In this document: piece after piece, positions 55,413 through 64,000 of the stretch
Numbering within the stretch: the first letter of the stretch is position 1
Layout of the letters: each line of letters begins with the position of its first letter
Assembly: GCF_900240275.1 (NCBI RefSeq)
Contig: NZ_LT964761.1
Coordinates: 152,004 to 216,003 of the forward strand
DNA from: [Lactobacillus] timonensis
GTDB lineage: Bacteria; Bacillota; Bacilli; Lactobacillales; Lactobacillaceae
Direction of reading: 5' to 3'
Length of the DNA stretch: 64,000 bases
Notes under the pieces: model-generated
What the model saw: the letters and a program-made list of their open reading frames with translations, nothing else
Databases searched by the model: none
Told to the model about the DNA's origin: nothing
Translations under genes and position numbers: made by a program

Positions 55413-56705
55413 TTATTTTAAGTAATTTTGCGGGTTTGCTAAGAGGTCGTCAACTGCTACCTCTACCTGTTCCCCAGTCTGAGTGTGCTTCAATGTCAGC
55501 TGACCGGATTCAATTTCCCGATCGCCGATAACGGTGAAGTACTTAGCATTGCGGCGGGCCGCTTCCTTAATTTGCGTTCCCAACTTACGGCCTTCGTAGT
55601 CCTTATCGACGGCCACATCCTTACTGCGCAGCCTAATCATCAGCTTAAAGGCGTAGTTGCTGCCATCTTCATCAGGAGCAGTGAAGAAGAGGTCCAAACC
55701 GGGTTGTGGTGCAAAGTCAGGGTTCTCTTCTTGAAGCAACAGTAAAAGACGTTCCACACCAATCCCAAAACCGATTCCCCCGTTGTCGGGACCGCCAACC
55801 TGGGCAATTAGCCCGTTATAGCGACCACCACCGCAGACAGTCACCCAGTCACCGCCAAAGACTGGTGAATCAGACATAATTTCAAAGATCGTCTGATTGT
55901 AGTAGTCCAGTCCCCGAACCATATCGGGGTCAATTTCATACTTAATGCCCAAAGCATCCAGTTGTTGCTTAACGGTGTCAAAGTACTTTTGCGAGTAGTC
56001 ACTGAGACAGTCCAGAATTGAAGGTGCGTTGGCGACAATCTTCTTGTCAGTGGCGTCCTTGCTATCAAGAACCCGTAGCGGGTTACGGTACAAACGACGC
56101 TTAGAATCATCCGACAACTGGTCGTAAAACGGCTTCAGGTAGTCAATTAGTTGTGTCCGGTAGGCATCGCGGGTTTCCTTGTCCCCTAAACAATTGAGGG
56201 TGACCTTAAGCTTATCCGCTACTCCTAGGCGTTTGAAGAATTCCATCGCCATTGCGATTGTTTCAACGTCAACTTGCGGTGATTCATTGTTGAGTGCTTC
56301 GCAACCAATCTGGGTAAATTGCCGTTGCCGACCAGATTGCGGACGCTCGTAACGGAACATTGGTCCCATGTAGTAAACCTTATACGGTTTTGTGTATTCT
56401 GGACCATAGAGGCGGTTTTCCACGTAGGCCCGGGCAACTCCGGCGGTTCCTTCTGGCCGCAAAGCGATGTGACGACCACCCTTATCGTCAAAGTCGTACA
56501 TCTGCTTCTCAACAATATCCGACGTTTCACCCGCGCTGCGGTCAAATAATTCCAGGTTCTCAAACATCGGTGTGCGGATACCTTCATACCCGTACACCCG
56601 GAAAACGTCGCGCGCCGTTTCCTCAATTTTCTGCCAGGTTTCAATTTCACCCGGCAGGATATCTGCAGTGCCCTTTGGTCGTTGGAACTTATTAGTTTTT
56701 GACAT
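55413..56705 (-). CDS. hisS: Histidyl-tRNA synthetase
   Basis: A 430-residue class II synthetase. Motifs are PKGTADILP and GYEGIRTPMFE near the N-terminus, RYERPQSGRQRQFTQIGCE (motif 2), GLDYYNQTIFE and GGRYNGL, and the anticodon-binding domain from about 335. The ATG at 56705 follows AAAGGGG. No aspS follows, unlike in many Firmicutes where hisS-aspS form an operon. The T-box upstream reads CAC. Confidence 0.96.
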   Translation of the reverse strand: MSKTNKFQRPKGTADILPGEIETWQKIEETARDVFRVYGYEGIRTPMFENLELFDRSAGETSDIVEKQMYDFDDKGGRHIALRPEGTAGVARAYVENRLYGPEYTKPYKVYYMGPMFRYERPQSGRQRQFTQIGCEALNNESPQVDVETIAMAMEFFKRLGVADKLKVTLNCLGDKETRDAYRTQLIDYLKPFYDQLSDDSKRRLYRNPLRVLDSKDATDKKIVANAPSILDCLSDYSQKYFDTVKQQLDALGIKYEIDPDMVRGLDYYNQTIFEIMSDSPVFGGDWVTVCGGGRYNGLIAQVGGPDNGGIGFGIGVERLLLLLQEENPDFAPQPGLDLFFTAPDEDGSNYAFKLMIRLRSKDVAVDKDYEGRKLGTQIKEAARRNAKYFTVIGDREIESGQLTLKHTQTGEQVEVAVDDLLANPQNYLK

Positions 56706-56728
56706 CGATAATACCCCTTTCAAAAGAA

Positions 56729-56989
56729 AAAACTCCCTCCGTCATATGACGAGAGGGAGATGATTAATCTCTGTGCCACCCCTGTTCACGACAGCCTCGC
56801 GGCAGCCGCCTCAGTAGGTTTTTCAACCCCGGTGATAACGGATTCGCTCCGGACCGAGTGCTTGCACACTTGGTCAATTTGCAGGTGTGATTTACCAGCT
56901 CATGAACGGTCTTTCAGCACCTAACCGTCTCTCTGTTTAATAAGCCGCTTTATCCTGCGCACTATCTTTTAATATCAACACTTATCCTA
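56729..56989 (-). promoter_or_regulatory. His-type T-box leader of hisS with promoter
   Basis: Promoter TTGACA (57013-57008), 18-nt spacer, TAGGAT (56989-56984). Stem I base GCAGG pairs with CCTGC; the 3' side GTAAATCACACCTGC puts CAC (56889-56887) plus A before the base helix. The T-box core GGGGTGGCACAGAG (56784-56771) departs from the usual ACCGCG ending. Terminator CTCCCTC/GAGGGAG (56755-56729) then TTTTTT. Confidence 0.85.
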
Positions 56990-57040
56990 CTTGATCCTGA
57001 CCTGGCTTGTCAACACCAAACCAACGACCACTGCCAAATG

Positions 57041-57083
57041 AAAAAGTCTCCGACGTCCGCTGTTCGGATCGCTGGAGACTTTA
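57041..57083 (-). terminator. Terminator of the LCP gene
   Basis: AAAGTCTCC/GGAGACTTT with an inner GATCCGAAC.. stem and trailing TTTTT on the minus strand. Confidence 0.8.
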
Positions 57084-57089
57084 CTATTT

Positions 57090-58439
57090 TTATTCCGCAC
57101 TACCCGCCGTCGTCGGCCCTTCCGGAGAAGTTGTTGGCGCCTGGGTAGTAGTCGTTGACGAATGACTCAGCCCGCTGCTAGTTGTCCCGGCACTACCGCT
57201 AGTTGGCGAACCATCACTTGTTGACCCACCCAAGTAAGTTGATGAGTCGGTGAATGATGAACTAGAATGGTGGCTTGATGTCTTTTTGCTTGAACCACCG
57301 CTGCCAGCCACGTTGTACTCGGCGCCATGGGGTAGTTCAAAGTTAACGTTGGTAACCCCATCGTAGGTCGTCTGCAGGTTCCACATCCAGGTTTCATAGT
57401 TGTGAACCTTCTTAAACTTCAGGCCAAGCGCGTGGCGAATCAGCTTGGAGACACGGTTAATTTCCTTGGGCGAAGCAATCTGGAATGATACACCATCAAT
57501 CGTGGCATCCCTGCCGTGAAAGTGGTAAGTCTTGACGTGGTTCATCGCTAAATGATAATTAGCGTAGAGCGTTGCCACGTTATCAATTGGTACGTTAGTC
57601 TTGACTCCATCCTTGACGGCATCGAGGATCTTGTTGACCGCACCAACGGATCCCGAAGACTTCAGCTCGTGAATGACGCTAATCATCACTTGCTGTTGCC
57701 GCTTTTGCCGGCCGTAATCGTTATTGGGGTCATCATACCGCATCCGCGAATACTTCAGAGCATACTCGCCGTTTAAGTGCTGCTTGCCTTTTGGGAAGTG
57801 GTGTCCTTCATAATCAAAGGCGAATGGGTTATCAACCTCAACACCGCCAACTGCATTGACGACCTTTTTCAGCACACCCATGTTAATAACCGCATAGTAG
57901 TCAATCGGCACGTTTAGCAATTCTGACACCTGCTTGCAGGTTTGTTTTGGTCCACCAATCGAATAAGCCGCGTTAATCTTTACGTAGTCAGGTCCATCGT
58001 CAGTATTGACCCGGACAAGGGTATCACGCGGAATACTAGTCATGGTAATGGTCTGCTTCTTCGGGTTGACCGTCATCAACTCCAGAGTATCGGTGTTACC
58101 ACCCTTATTGCCCCGGTTCAAGGCTCCAACGTCGGTCCCCATCAGCAAGACAGAAACTGGCTTGCCGGCCTTGAGTTTCGGATCAACCTTTCCGCTACCC
58201 TGCTTAAATACTCCCTGAGCAGTGCTATGAATCTTGTGGTACTCATAGCCACCTGCACAGATTAACAGCAAGATCAGCACCAAAACAAAGCGCTTCAGCC
58301 ACTTGCCAGGCCGGTGTGGGTTAAGCTGCGATTTGCCGCTCATTTGCCGGTCGTGACGGTGTTGTTTTCTGGCTACGCTTTCATCAATGTCTCGTTGGAG
58401 ACGTTCGCGGTATTCTTCCCGCGTTTCATGTTTAGCCAT
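57090..58439 (-). CDS. LytR-CpsA-Psr (LCP) family cell-wall polymer ligase
   Basis: A 449-residue membrane-anchored enzyme. Cytoplasmic basic N-terminus, one membrane helix (about 50-66), then the LCP domain: VSVLLMGTDVG, GGNTDTLELMTVN, MTSIPRDTLV and LKYSRMRYDDPNNDYGRQKRQQQ (split), including the conserved Arg and Asp residues. It transfers teichoic acid or polysaccharide to peptidoglycan. The last 90 residues are a Ser/Thr/Gly tail, probably wall-spanning or glycosylated. Upstream site AGAGGG. Confidence 0.92.
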   Translation of the reverse strand: MAKHETREEYRERLQRDIDESVARKQHRHDRQMSGKSQLNPHRPGKWLKRFVLVLILLLICAGGYEYHKIHSTAQGVFKQGSGKVDPKLKAGKPVSVLLMGTDVGALNRGNKGGNTDTLELMTVNPKKQTITMTSIPRDTLVRVNTDDGPDYVKINAAYSIGGPKQTCKQVSELLNVPIDYYAVINMGVLKKVVNAVGGVEVDNPFAFDYEGHHFPKGKQHLNGEYALKYSRMRYDDPNNDYGRQKRQQQVMISVIHELKSSGSVGAVNKILDAVKDGVKTNVPIDNVATLYANYHLAMNHVKTYHFHGRDATIDGVSFQIASPKEINRVSKLIRHALGLKFKKVHNYETWMWNLQTTYDGVTNVNFELPHGAEYNVAGSGGSSKKTSSHHSSSSFTDSSTYLGGSTSDGSPTSGSAGTTSSGLSHSSTTTTQAPTTSPEGPTTAGSAE

Positions 58440-58562
58440 TTTTCAAACCCTCTGTAGTTATTTTCTTAGCTAATATGCTCAATGATAATCAAATCAACTC
58501 TTCCTAATCTAGCAGAGTCACCCACATTAGTCAATTGTCGTTCAAAACATGTTAGAAAAATC

Positions 58563-58862
58563 TCAACATTTAGGCAATTGCTTCCTGTCAAAACCGCGGT
58601 ATGTGATGGTCATCCCCACGCCTTGTTTAACTAAGTTAACTACTTGGAAAAACAACGACGAGGTGGCAGGCAAACTATGGAGCGGCACCGATCGCGCCCG
58701 GTGGCCGGGACGCTGCCATTCTAAAAACCAGTTATATTGCTGATTAAAGACGTCATTAACAACCAGTATCTGGTACTGGACATTAAAATGATGGTCAAAG
58801 TGGTCATAGATTCGTTGGATAATCAATTGTGCTGCTGCCGCTGGATCACTGTGATGCTTCAT
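58563..58862 (-). CDS. Hypothetical protein, 99 aa
   Basis: A small soluble protein rich in His and aromatic residues (YDHFDHHFNVQYQILVVND). I do not recognise it. GAGGGGG lies 5-6 nt before the ATG at 58862, a strong support for translation. It is followed by the LCP gene on the same strand. An opposite-strand frame overlapping it lacks such a site. Confidence 0.7.
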   Translation of the reverse strand: MKHHSDPAAAAQLIIQRIYDHFDHHFNVQYQILVVNDVFNQQYNWFLEWQRPGHRARSVPLHSLPATSSLFFQVVNLVKQGVGMTITYRGFDRKQLPKC

Positions 58863-58932
58863 AAAAACCCCCTCACCGCCATTATATCATCAAACACGAA
58901 CTGATGTTCGACTAGCAGTGAGGTTTGCTTTT

Positions 58933-59865
58933 TTAATTATGTGAAACGCGTTTTTCTTTCGGCTGGTAGCTTAACGCTAAAACGGCAATGATAATCATTA
59001 CTGAACCTAACCAATCCGCACCAGTCAAATGAAGGTTAAAAATCAGTACCGACCCGATTGTTGCTGATAGTGGTTCAAAGGCATCCAGAAAACCAGCAGT
59101 CGAAGGTGGAATGTAACGCAGGGCATTGGTAAAGAGCTGAAAGGGAATCAGCGTCCCAACGACAATTACCGCTGCCATCAGCCACCAGATCATCGGATTC
59201 CGCGGTAATGACGGCTGGGTAGGATGAACTAACAGCAACGCCACTCCTGACATCAATAACCCCCACCCGGTAATAATCAGCGAGGAGAAACCACCACGAA
59301 CCATTCGCTGTGGAATTAACGTATTAGTCGCTACCCCGACCGCCGAACACAGCCCCCAAAAGAGGATGCCCGGCGTTAATGCCAGGTGGTTAAAACGGCC
59401 GTGAGTCGCCAGGATGAACACCCCAGCAAAAGCGACGACCGCCGCAATCATTTCAATCCGCCGTGGTCTTTGATGACGGAAAAGTGCAACGTAAGCAACG
59501 ATAAAGAACGGACCGATAAACTGGAGGATGGTCGCAATTGAGGCGTTCCCCTCCTGCACTACCCGAAAGTAGCAATATTGAACCGGCAATAATCCTAAGA
59601 CCCCATAGGCGGTAATGGTAATGGCATCACGCTTGGTCCGCCAAACACGGAGTGGATCCTTGTGAGTCAGCGCCGCCATAATGATTAAAATAATGCCAGC
59701 GGTAACCATTCGTACCTGCGAAACCCACATTGGTGTTATCTTCGGGCTAATGTTAAATAATCCCTTAGCACAAAGCCCGGAAATCCCCCAAAAAGTACAG
59801 GAGATAATCCCGATCAATGTCCAAAAGCGCCGCTGCCGGCGTTGTCGCTGCGTCACACTCACCAT
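58933..59865 (-). CDS. DMT-family (EamA) transporter
   Basis: A 310-residue protein with ten hydrophobic helices in two EamA repeats (CTFWGISGLCAKGLF first half; LFWGLCSAVGVATNTLIP second half). Exporters or importers of amino acids or metabolites; substrate unknown. The start is uncertain: GGAAGGA almost touches the ATG at 59865, and a GTG at 59856 has the better spacing. Confidence 0.85.
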   Translation of the reverse strand: MVSVTQRQRRQRRFWTLIGIISCTFWGISGLCAKGLFNISPKITPMWVSQVRMVTAGIILIIMAALTHKDPLRVWRTKRDAITITAYGVLGLLPVQYCYFRVVQEGNASIATILQFIGPFFIVAYVALFRHQRPRRIEMIAAVVAFAGVFILATHGRFNHLALTPGILFWGLCSAVGVATNTLIPQRMVRGGFSSLIITGWGLLMSGVALLLVHPTQPSLPRNPMIWWLMAAVIVVGTLIPFQLFTNALRYIPPSTAGFLDAFEPLSATIGSVLIFNLHLTGADWLGSVMIIIAVLALSYQPKEKRVSHN

Positions 59866-59876
59866 TCCTTCCGTCC

Positions 59877-60101
59877 TCAGTGATTGAGGTTCTTCTTAAT
59901 TGCTCGGGTTAATCCTAACCAGGTGCCGATCATTACCATCGTATAGATCGCACAAAAAATCGTTACCCACTTAATAAACGGTAAGAGGTGGAAACACGTG
60001 AGGATTCCCATAACGATCGTTAAGACTAACCAGATAGCAATCTGTTTGGTTATTTTATCACGTTGTTTTCTTAATTGTTCTGCTTTTAGCTGATTTGCCA
60101 T
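59877..60101 (-). CDS. Small two-helix membrane protein, 74 aa
   Basis: Charged coiled N-terminus (QLKAEQLRKQRDKITKQ), then two membrane helices and a basic tail. Family unknown. Its ATG directly follows the stop of the glycerol facilitator gene, so it is probably translated by coupling (site GGTGAAATAA is weak). It may be an accessory protein of the channel or simply co-expressed. Confidence 0.7.
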   Translation of the reverse strand: MANQLKAEQLRKQRDKITKQIAIWLVLTIVMGILTCFHLLPFIKWVTIFCAIYTMVMIGTWLGLTRAIKKNLNH

Positions 60102-60809
60102 TTATTTCACCATCGCTTGTAAACCTACTGCTAATAAACCACCGCAGATGGGACCAAACATTGGTACCCAGCTGTACCACCAGCCAGCACCCGACTTGTT
60201 AGGAACCGGAATTAACGTGTAGGCCAACCGTGGTCCCCAGTCCCGCGCCGGATTCAACGCAAAACCAGTGGTGGTCCCCAGCCCAGCACCAATTGCAAAG
60301 ATCACCAGGCCCACCACGACCGGCTTTAGTCCGGTCGTGAAATTACCGAGGTTGACTAATACCAGGATGAAAACAAAGGTTGCAATTAATTCACTAATGA
60401 AGTTAAACAGCCCGTAGTTAATTCCCGGCATCGTTGCAAAAATGCTGACGTTGTTATTTTCCGGTCTCGTGGTGGCCTTAAAGTGCGACCAAAATTGGAT
60501 AATCACTACCACTGCACCGAGAAAGGCTCCCAGAAATTGCCCGGCCAGGTAAGGCCCCACTTGAGCGTGGGGAAAGGTACCAGCAACCGCAAAGGCAATC
60601 GTCACCGCCGGGTTCAGGTGACCTTGCGAGCCTAGTGAGCCAGCTACGTAGACCCCCATCGTTACCGCAACACCCCAGGCAAAGGAAATGTAAAACCAAT
60701 CTTTTTGTCCGCTACTAAAGGTCTTCTTCAAATTGAGCCCCGCTCCAACACCACAGCCAATTACAATGAGGATAAACGTCCCCACCAGTTCACCAATAAA
60801 ACCATGCAT
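60102..60809 (-). CDS. Aquaporin/glycerol facilitator (MIP family)
   Basis: A 235-residue channel with six helices and the two NPA boxes HLNPAVT and ALNPARD. The Asp after the second NPAR and the wide loops place it with glycerol facilitators rather than strict water channels; lactobacillus homologues also pass water, peroxide or small polyols. GGAGG precedes the ATG at 60809. A hairpin terminator separates it from pgi upstream. Confidence 0.9.
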   Translation of the reverse strand: MHGFIGELVGTFILIVIGCGVGAGLNLKKTFSSGQKDWFYISFAWGVAVTMGVYVAGSLGSQGHLNPAVTIAFAVAGTFPHAQVGPYLAGQFLGAFLGAVVVIIQFWSHFKATTRPENNNVSIFATMPGINYGLFNFISELIATFVFILVLVNLGNFTTGLKPVVVGLVIFAIGAGLGTTTGFALNPARDWGPRLAYTLIPVPNKSGAGWWYSWVPMFGPICGGLLAVGLQAMVK

Positions 60810-60834
60810 GATTAATTTTCCTCCATTACATAGA

Positions 60835-60868
60835 AAAGGGACGTGGCAGTAAACCACGGCCCCTTTTG
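60835..60868 (-). terminator. Terminator between pgi and the facilitator gene
   Basis: AAAAGGGGCCGTGG/CCACGTCCCTTTT stem, loop TTTACTG. Downstream T run is short (TTTT inside the stem), so readthrough is likely. Confidence 0.65.
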
Positions 60869-60883
60869 GTCATTGTTGCCTTA

Positions 60884-62242
60884 TTATTGGTTGTCCGCCA
60901 TGGACTTGCGCAACTTGTCACCGATTTCTTCGTAACCAGGCTTGCCCAGCAGGCCAAACATGTTGACCTTGTAAGCTTCCACCCCTGGCTGGTTGAACGG
61001 GTTAATACCATCCAGGTAGCCAGAAACGGCAATGGCCACTTCAAAGAAGTAAATCAAATAACCGAGGGTATGTGCGGTTTCATCTGGGATGTGAACCGTC
61101 ATGACCGGCACCCCACCGTCGTTGTGGGCAGCAACGACTGCCTGGTAGGCCTTGGTGTTGGCAAAATCCATCGTCTTGCCTTCCAGGTACTTCAACCCAT
61201 CGAGGTTGTCTTCGGCACTCGGGATGTCAACGTCAAAGTTTGGCGAATCCAGTTTAACAACGGTTTCCATCAGGTTCCGCCGTCCTTCTTGAATGTACTG
61301 CCCCAGTGAGTGCAGGTCAGTCGTAAAGTTGGCGCTGGATGGGTAAATTCCCTTCTGATCCTTACCTTCGGATTCACCAGCCAACTGCTTCCACCATTCG
61401 GCTAACATCCGCATGTTTGGTTCGTAGTTTTCTAGCAGTTCGGTAGTGTAGCCCTTCCGGTACAAGATATTGCGGTAAGCGGCGTATTGGTAGGCCGGGT
61501 TCTTGCTTAAATCGTCAGAAAACAGTTCGCGTTCGGCATCAGCCGCACCAGCCATGAGTTGGTCAATGTCGGCACCAGAAGCGGCGATTGGCAGGAGGCC
61601 AACTGGGCAGAGAACGGAGTAGCGGCCGCCAACACCATCAGGAATTACAAAGCTCTCGTAACCATGGGCATCCGCTTCGGTCTTCAGTGCTCCCCGGGCC
61701 TTGTCAGTGGTGGCATAGATCCGCTTATTTGCCTCCGCTTCGCCGTACTTCTTAATTAACAGCTGCTTGAAGATACGGAAAGCAATGGATGGTTCAGTAG
61801 TAGTCCCCGACTTGGAAACAATGTTAATTGAGAAGTCCTTATCCCCAATCAGCTGAATCAGGTCGTGGACGTAAGTCGAACTCAGAGAGTTCCCTGCAAA
61901 AACAACCAGCGGGTACTTGCGGTCCTCAGCTGATTGTGCTTCATAGAAAGTGTTGTGCAGGAAGTCCACCGCCATCTTGGCACCCAGGTAGGAACCACCA
62001 ATCCCGATGACAACCAGGACATCAGAGTCTGACTGGATTTTCTTGGCTGCCTTCTTAATCCGTGCAAACTCTTCCTTATCATACTGGGTCGGCAGGTGCA
62101 GCCAGTCACGGAAGTCAGCGCCTGCTCCCGTTCCATTGCGTAACTCACTGTCAGCGGCAGTGACCATTGCCTGCATCTCACCCAACTCATTATCGTGCAC
62201 AAACTTCTTCAGTGCACTGCTATCAAACGAAACCTTACCCAT
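60884..62242 (-). CDS. pgi: Glucose-6-phosphate isomerase
   Basis: A 452-residue glycolytic enzyme. Signature blocks are [34 protein letters not shown] and the active-site Glu region, with [16 protein letters not shown] and a C-terminal catalytic Lys in [17 protein letters not shown]. Length is normal for the short bacterial type. AAGGATCC precedes the ATG. A cre site lies between its -35 and -10 boxes. Confidence 0.96.
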   Translation of the reverse strand: MGKVSFDSSALKKFVHDNELGEMQAMVTAADSELRNGTGAGADFRDWLHLPTQYDKEEFARIKKAAKKIQSDSDVLVVIGIGGSYLGAKMAVDFLHNTFYEAQSAEDRKYPLVVFAGNSLSSTYVHDLIQLIGDKDFSINIVSKSGTTTEPSIAFRIFKQLLIKKYGEAEANKRIYATTDKARGALKTEADAHGYESFVIPDGVGGRYSVLCPVGLLPIAASGADIDQLMAGAADAERELFSDDLSKNPAYQYAAYRNILYRKGYTTELLENYEPNMRMLAEWWKQLAGESEGKDQKGIYPSSANFTTDLHSLGQYIQEGRRNLMETVVKLDSPNFDVDIPSAEDNLDGLKYLEGKTMDFANTKAYQAVVAAHNDGGVPVMTVHIPDETAHTLGYLIYFFEVAIAVSGYLDGINPFNQPGVEAYKVNMFGLLGKPGYEEIGDKLRKSMADNQ

Positions 62243-62288
62243 CTTTACCGGATCCTTTCCGTTAATTGTCTAAAAAACATTCTCCTCA

Positions 62289-62317
62289 ATAATAATGTAA
62301 ACGTTATCGATATGCAA
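62289..62317 (-). promoter_or_regulatory. pgi promoter with internal cre site
   Basis: Minus strand TTGCAT (62317-62312), 17-nt spacer, TATTAT (62294-62289). The cre-like TGTAAACGTTATCG (62296-62309, plus strand) fills the spacer, a position that would repress. Confidence 0.65.
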
Positions 62318-62345
62318 TAGTCAGCCACCACCAGGGCAAAGCAAA

Positions 62346-62375
62346 AGCGGGCGCTAACATAGCGTCCGCTTGCTT
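62346..62375 (-). terminator. Terminator of the flavoprotein reductase gene
   Basis: AGCGGACGCTA/TAGCGCCCGCT stem, loop TGT, followed by TTTTGCTTTG on the minus strand. Confidence 0.8.
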
Positions 62376-62384
62376 TAAAGCAGA

Positions 62385-64000
62385 TTAATTTTGTCCAGCT
62401 TGTTCAGCAGCAGTGACCAGTTGTTCCATGGTCTGACTACCAAAGATCACCGGACCGTCATTCATGATCGTTGCCGGAACGCTCATTATCTTTCGTTGCT
62501 CCCGCAGTTCCGGGAACTCGCCGAGGTCGATCATCGTGGCCGAAACATGAGGATTGAGTGAGGCCATCCGCTGACAAGCCGCCACAACATCCGGACAGAA
62601 GTGACAGGTCAGTGAAACGCCAATCTTAATCTCGACATGTGGTAGTTTGGCAATTCGCTCCCGCAATTCAGCTGGAACGTCCTGACCAGGACCACCAACG
62701 TTGTAAATTCCCAGCACTAGCGAACTCATTTCGTGGCCACTCGGGATCCCGGCGTAATGGAGGCCAGTATCTTCCCCGTCAACAAACAAGCGCAGCTGTG
62801 GTAGCAGCACATCATCACTTGTAATTTCGTGACGTTCTACCGTTAACAGGTCGCTGTATTGCGCGACTTCATTCACGAAACCGTCTAATTCCTGGCTGTG
62901 CTGGGTATGGTTTTCCAGCAGTTGCAAGGTAACCGGCTTGGTCAGGCGACTAAAGACCGCTTTCAACTGGGCGACAATGTCTGCCGTCAGCCACTTGCCA
63001 CTATGCTGCTTAGCTGGTTGTTGGTCGGCTGACACCTGTGAAGTCTGCCCGACTGGTTGAGCTGACTTCTTTACTTCACGGTGAATGGGGATACCCAACC
63101 GTTGTTTTTGGGCTGTGATGTACTTTTCGGCCGCTGTCGCTGCCGTCGCCCCGTCAGCTGCCGCGGTAACAATTTGCCGCAGATCCTTGACGATCACGTC
63201 ACCAGCAGCGTAGACCCCGGCAACATTCGTGGCTCCATCAGCATCTGTCTTCAGGTAACCACGATCATCCATGTCCAGGACACCGGCAAACGGCCTAGTC
63301 GCCGGCTTAGTACCGGCATAAACGAAAATGCCAAAAGTCCGGTCGCCATCATCGACGTGGTACACCGTCTGCTCGCCAGTCTGGTTATTAACGAGGGTGG
63401 CGGTTGTCAGATAGTCATCCCCGTCAACGGCCTTGACCTCAGTATGGTATTGCACTGAGACTTTCGGGTTATTCAACGCCTTAGCCGCAACTAGCGGTGG
63501 ACAGTGAAACTTGTCAGCTCGTACCAGAACCGTGACGTGCTTGGCAAAACGAGTCAGGTAGTCTGCTTCTTCGGCAGCGGCATAACCCCCACCGACAACG
63601 AAGACTTGCAGGCCAGCAAAGAGCTCACCATCACAAGTCGAACAGTAGGCAACGCCCCGTCCCCGGAATTCGTCTTCTCCGGCAAAGCCGACTTTTCGCG
63701 GAGAAGCTCCCGTAGCGATAATCACTGCCCGGCCGTAGTATTCCTTTCCCGACTGGCTAGTAACTTTCTTGACGTCTCCAGTGAAATCAAACTGGGTTGC
63801 CTGGTCATGGGCAATTTTCACGCCCAATGCCGCCACCTGTTCCTGCCACTGGTTCATCAGCTGGGTACCGTCAACGTCCGCCACTGCCGGATAATTAGCA
63901 ACGATCGAAGTGGTTGTTACTTGTCCGCCGACGTTCTCGCCCTCAAGAATCAGCGTATCCATCGTGGCCCGACCGGCGTACAGCCCGGCCGTCAACCCAG
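62385..64000 (-). CDS. Thioredoxin reductase-like flavoprotein with C-terminal AhpF-type thioredoxin domain (5' end outside window)
   Basis: 538 codons are visible; the N-terminal FAD-binding GxGxxG lies beyond the window edge. The reductase core has the redox pair CSTCDG near visible residue 120, the NAD(P)-binding GGGYAAAEEADYL and the FAD end GVYAAGDV. A C-terminal half (about 325-537) has a double thioredoxin fold with CHFC (SLTCHFCPDVV). AhpF has these parts in the reverse order. Likely passes electrons to a peroxiredoxin or thioredoxin. Confidence 0.85.
   Translation of the reverse strand, partial: GLTAGLYAGRATMDTLILEGENVGGQVTTTSIVANYPAVADVDGTQLMNQWQEQVAALGVKIAHDQATQFDFTGDVKKVTSQSGKEYYGRAVIIATGASPRKVGFAGEDEFRGRGVAYCSTCDGELFAGLQVFVVGGGYAAAEEADYLTRFAKHVTVLVRADKFHCPPLVAAKALNNPKVSVQYHTEVKAVDGDDYLTTATLVNNQTGEQTVYHVDDGDRTFGIFVYAGTKPATRPFAGVLDMDDRGYLKTDADGATNVAGVYAAGDVIVKDLRQIVTAAADGATAATAAEKYITAQKQRLGIPIHREVKKSAQPVGQTSQVSADQQPAKQHSGKWLTADIVAQLKAVFSRLTKPVTLQLLENHTQHSQELDGFVNEVAQYSDLLTVERHEITSDDVLLPQLRLFVDGEDTGLHYAGIPSGHEMSSLVLGIYNVGGPGQDVPAELRERIAKLPHVEIKIGVSLTCHFCPDVVAACQRMASLNPHVSATMIDLGEFPELREQRKIMSVPATIMNDGPVIFGSQTMEQLVTAAEQAGQN

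Noticed and set aside
58549..58743. Plus-strand 64-codon frame overlapping the 99-aa gene
   Set aside because: No ribosome site, whereas the minus-strand gene has GAGGGGG at the right distance.

Overview
The window is a chromosomal segment of a low-to-middle GC Gram-positive lactic acid bacterium. The 16S gene (43371-44943, minus) has V1 and V2 sequences resembling, from memory, the reuteri group, so Limosilactobacillus is most likely (vaginalis, pontis, panis, antri or oris relatives rather than fermentum). T-box leaders, an S(MK) SAM riboswitch before metK, PerR, HrcA, CtsR and CcpA-type sites fit Lactobacillales. Most genes are core chromosomal genes.

Layout. 1-1534: ISL3-family IS and tRNA-Leu(CAG). 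1880-3579: T-box and brnQ. 3951-6542: ABC amino-acid transporter under a T-box with a His-type specifier and a doubled antiterminator/terminator. 6556-6865: an unannotated RNA-like unit with promoter, cre site and terminator. 6950-12531: CPBP protease, LacI-type regulator, glucosaminidase, UspA, NAD(P)HX dehydratase, CopY. 12630-18750: flippase, HicB-like protein, T-box-leuS, S(MK)-metK. 19636-22603: T-box-metNIQ. 22600-28599: Tag, MFS exporter, PerR, APC permease, amidohydrolase, CIRCE-hsp20. 28781-30775: IS3-family element inside an older ISL3 fragment. 30925-37953: LysM protein, hairpin cassette, SufD-like gene, nrdDG with NrdR-like boxes, two-gene ABC transporter. 38490-38699: decayed tyrosine recombinase beside tRNA-Leu(CAA). 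38875-45234: minus-strand rRNA operon (16S-Ile-Ala-23S-5S) with ten trailing tRNAs. 45317-51036: glycolipid genes and ptsHI. 51348-64000: clpE, SH3-like protein, proC, T-box-hisS, LCP protein, EamA transporter, glycerol facilitator, pgi and a truncated flavoprotein disulfide reductase.

Common themes. Amino-acid supply is wired to tRNA charging: five T-boxes act on brnQ, the predicted His transporter, leuS, metNIQ and hisS, and several of the sensed tRNAs (Leu-CAG, two His copies) lie in the same window. Four cre-like sites (the RNA, the LacI-type gene, ptsH, pgi) tie the RNA and glycolytic entry to CcpA/HPr. No CRISPR array, intact prophage or complete defence system was seen. The best candidates for something undescribed are the cre-controlled RNA at 6556-6830, the partly duplicated His T-box, and the triple-hairpin cassette at 32004-32144.
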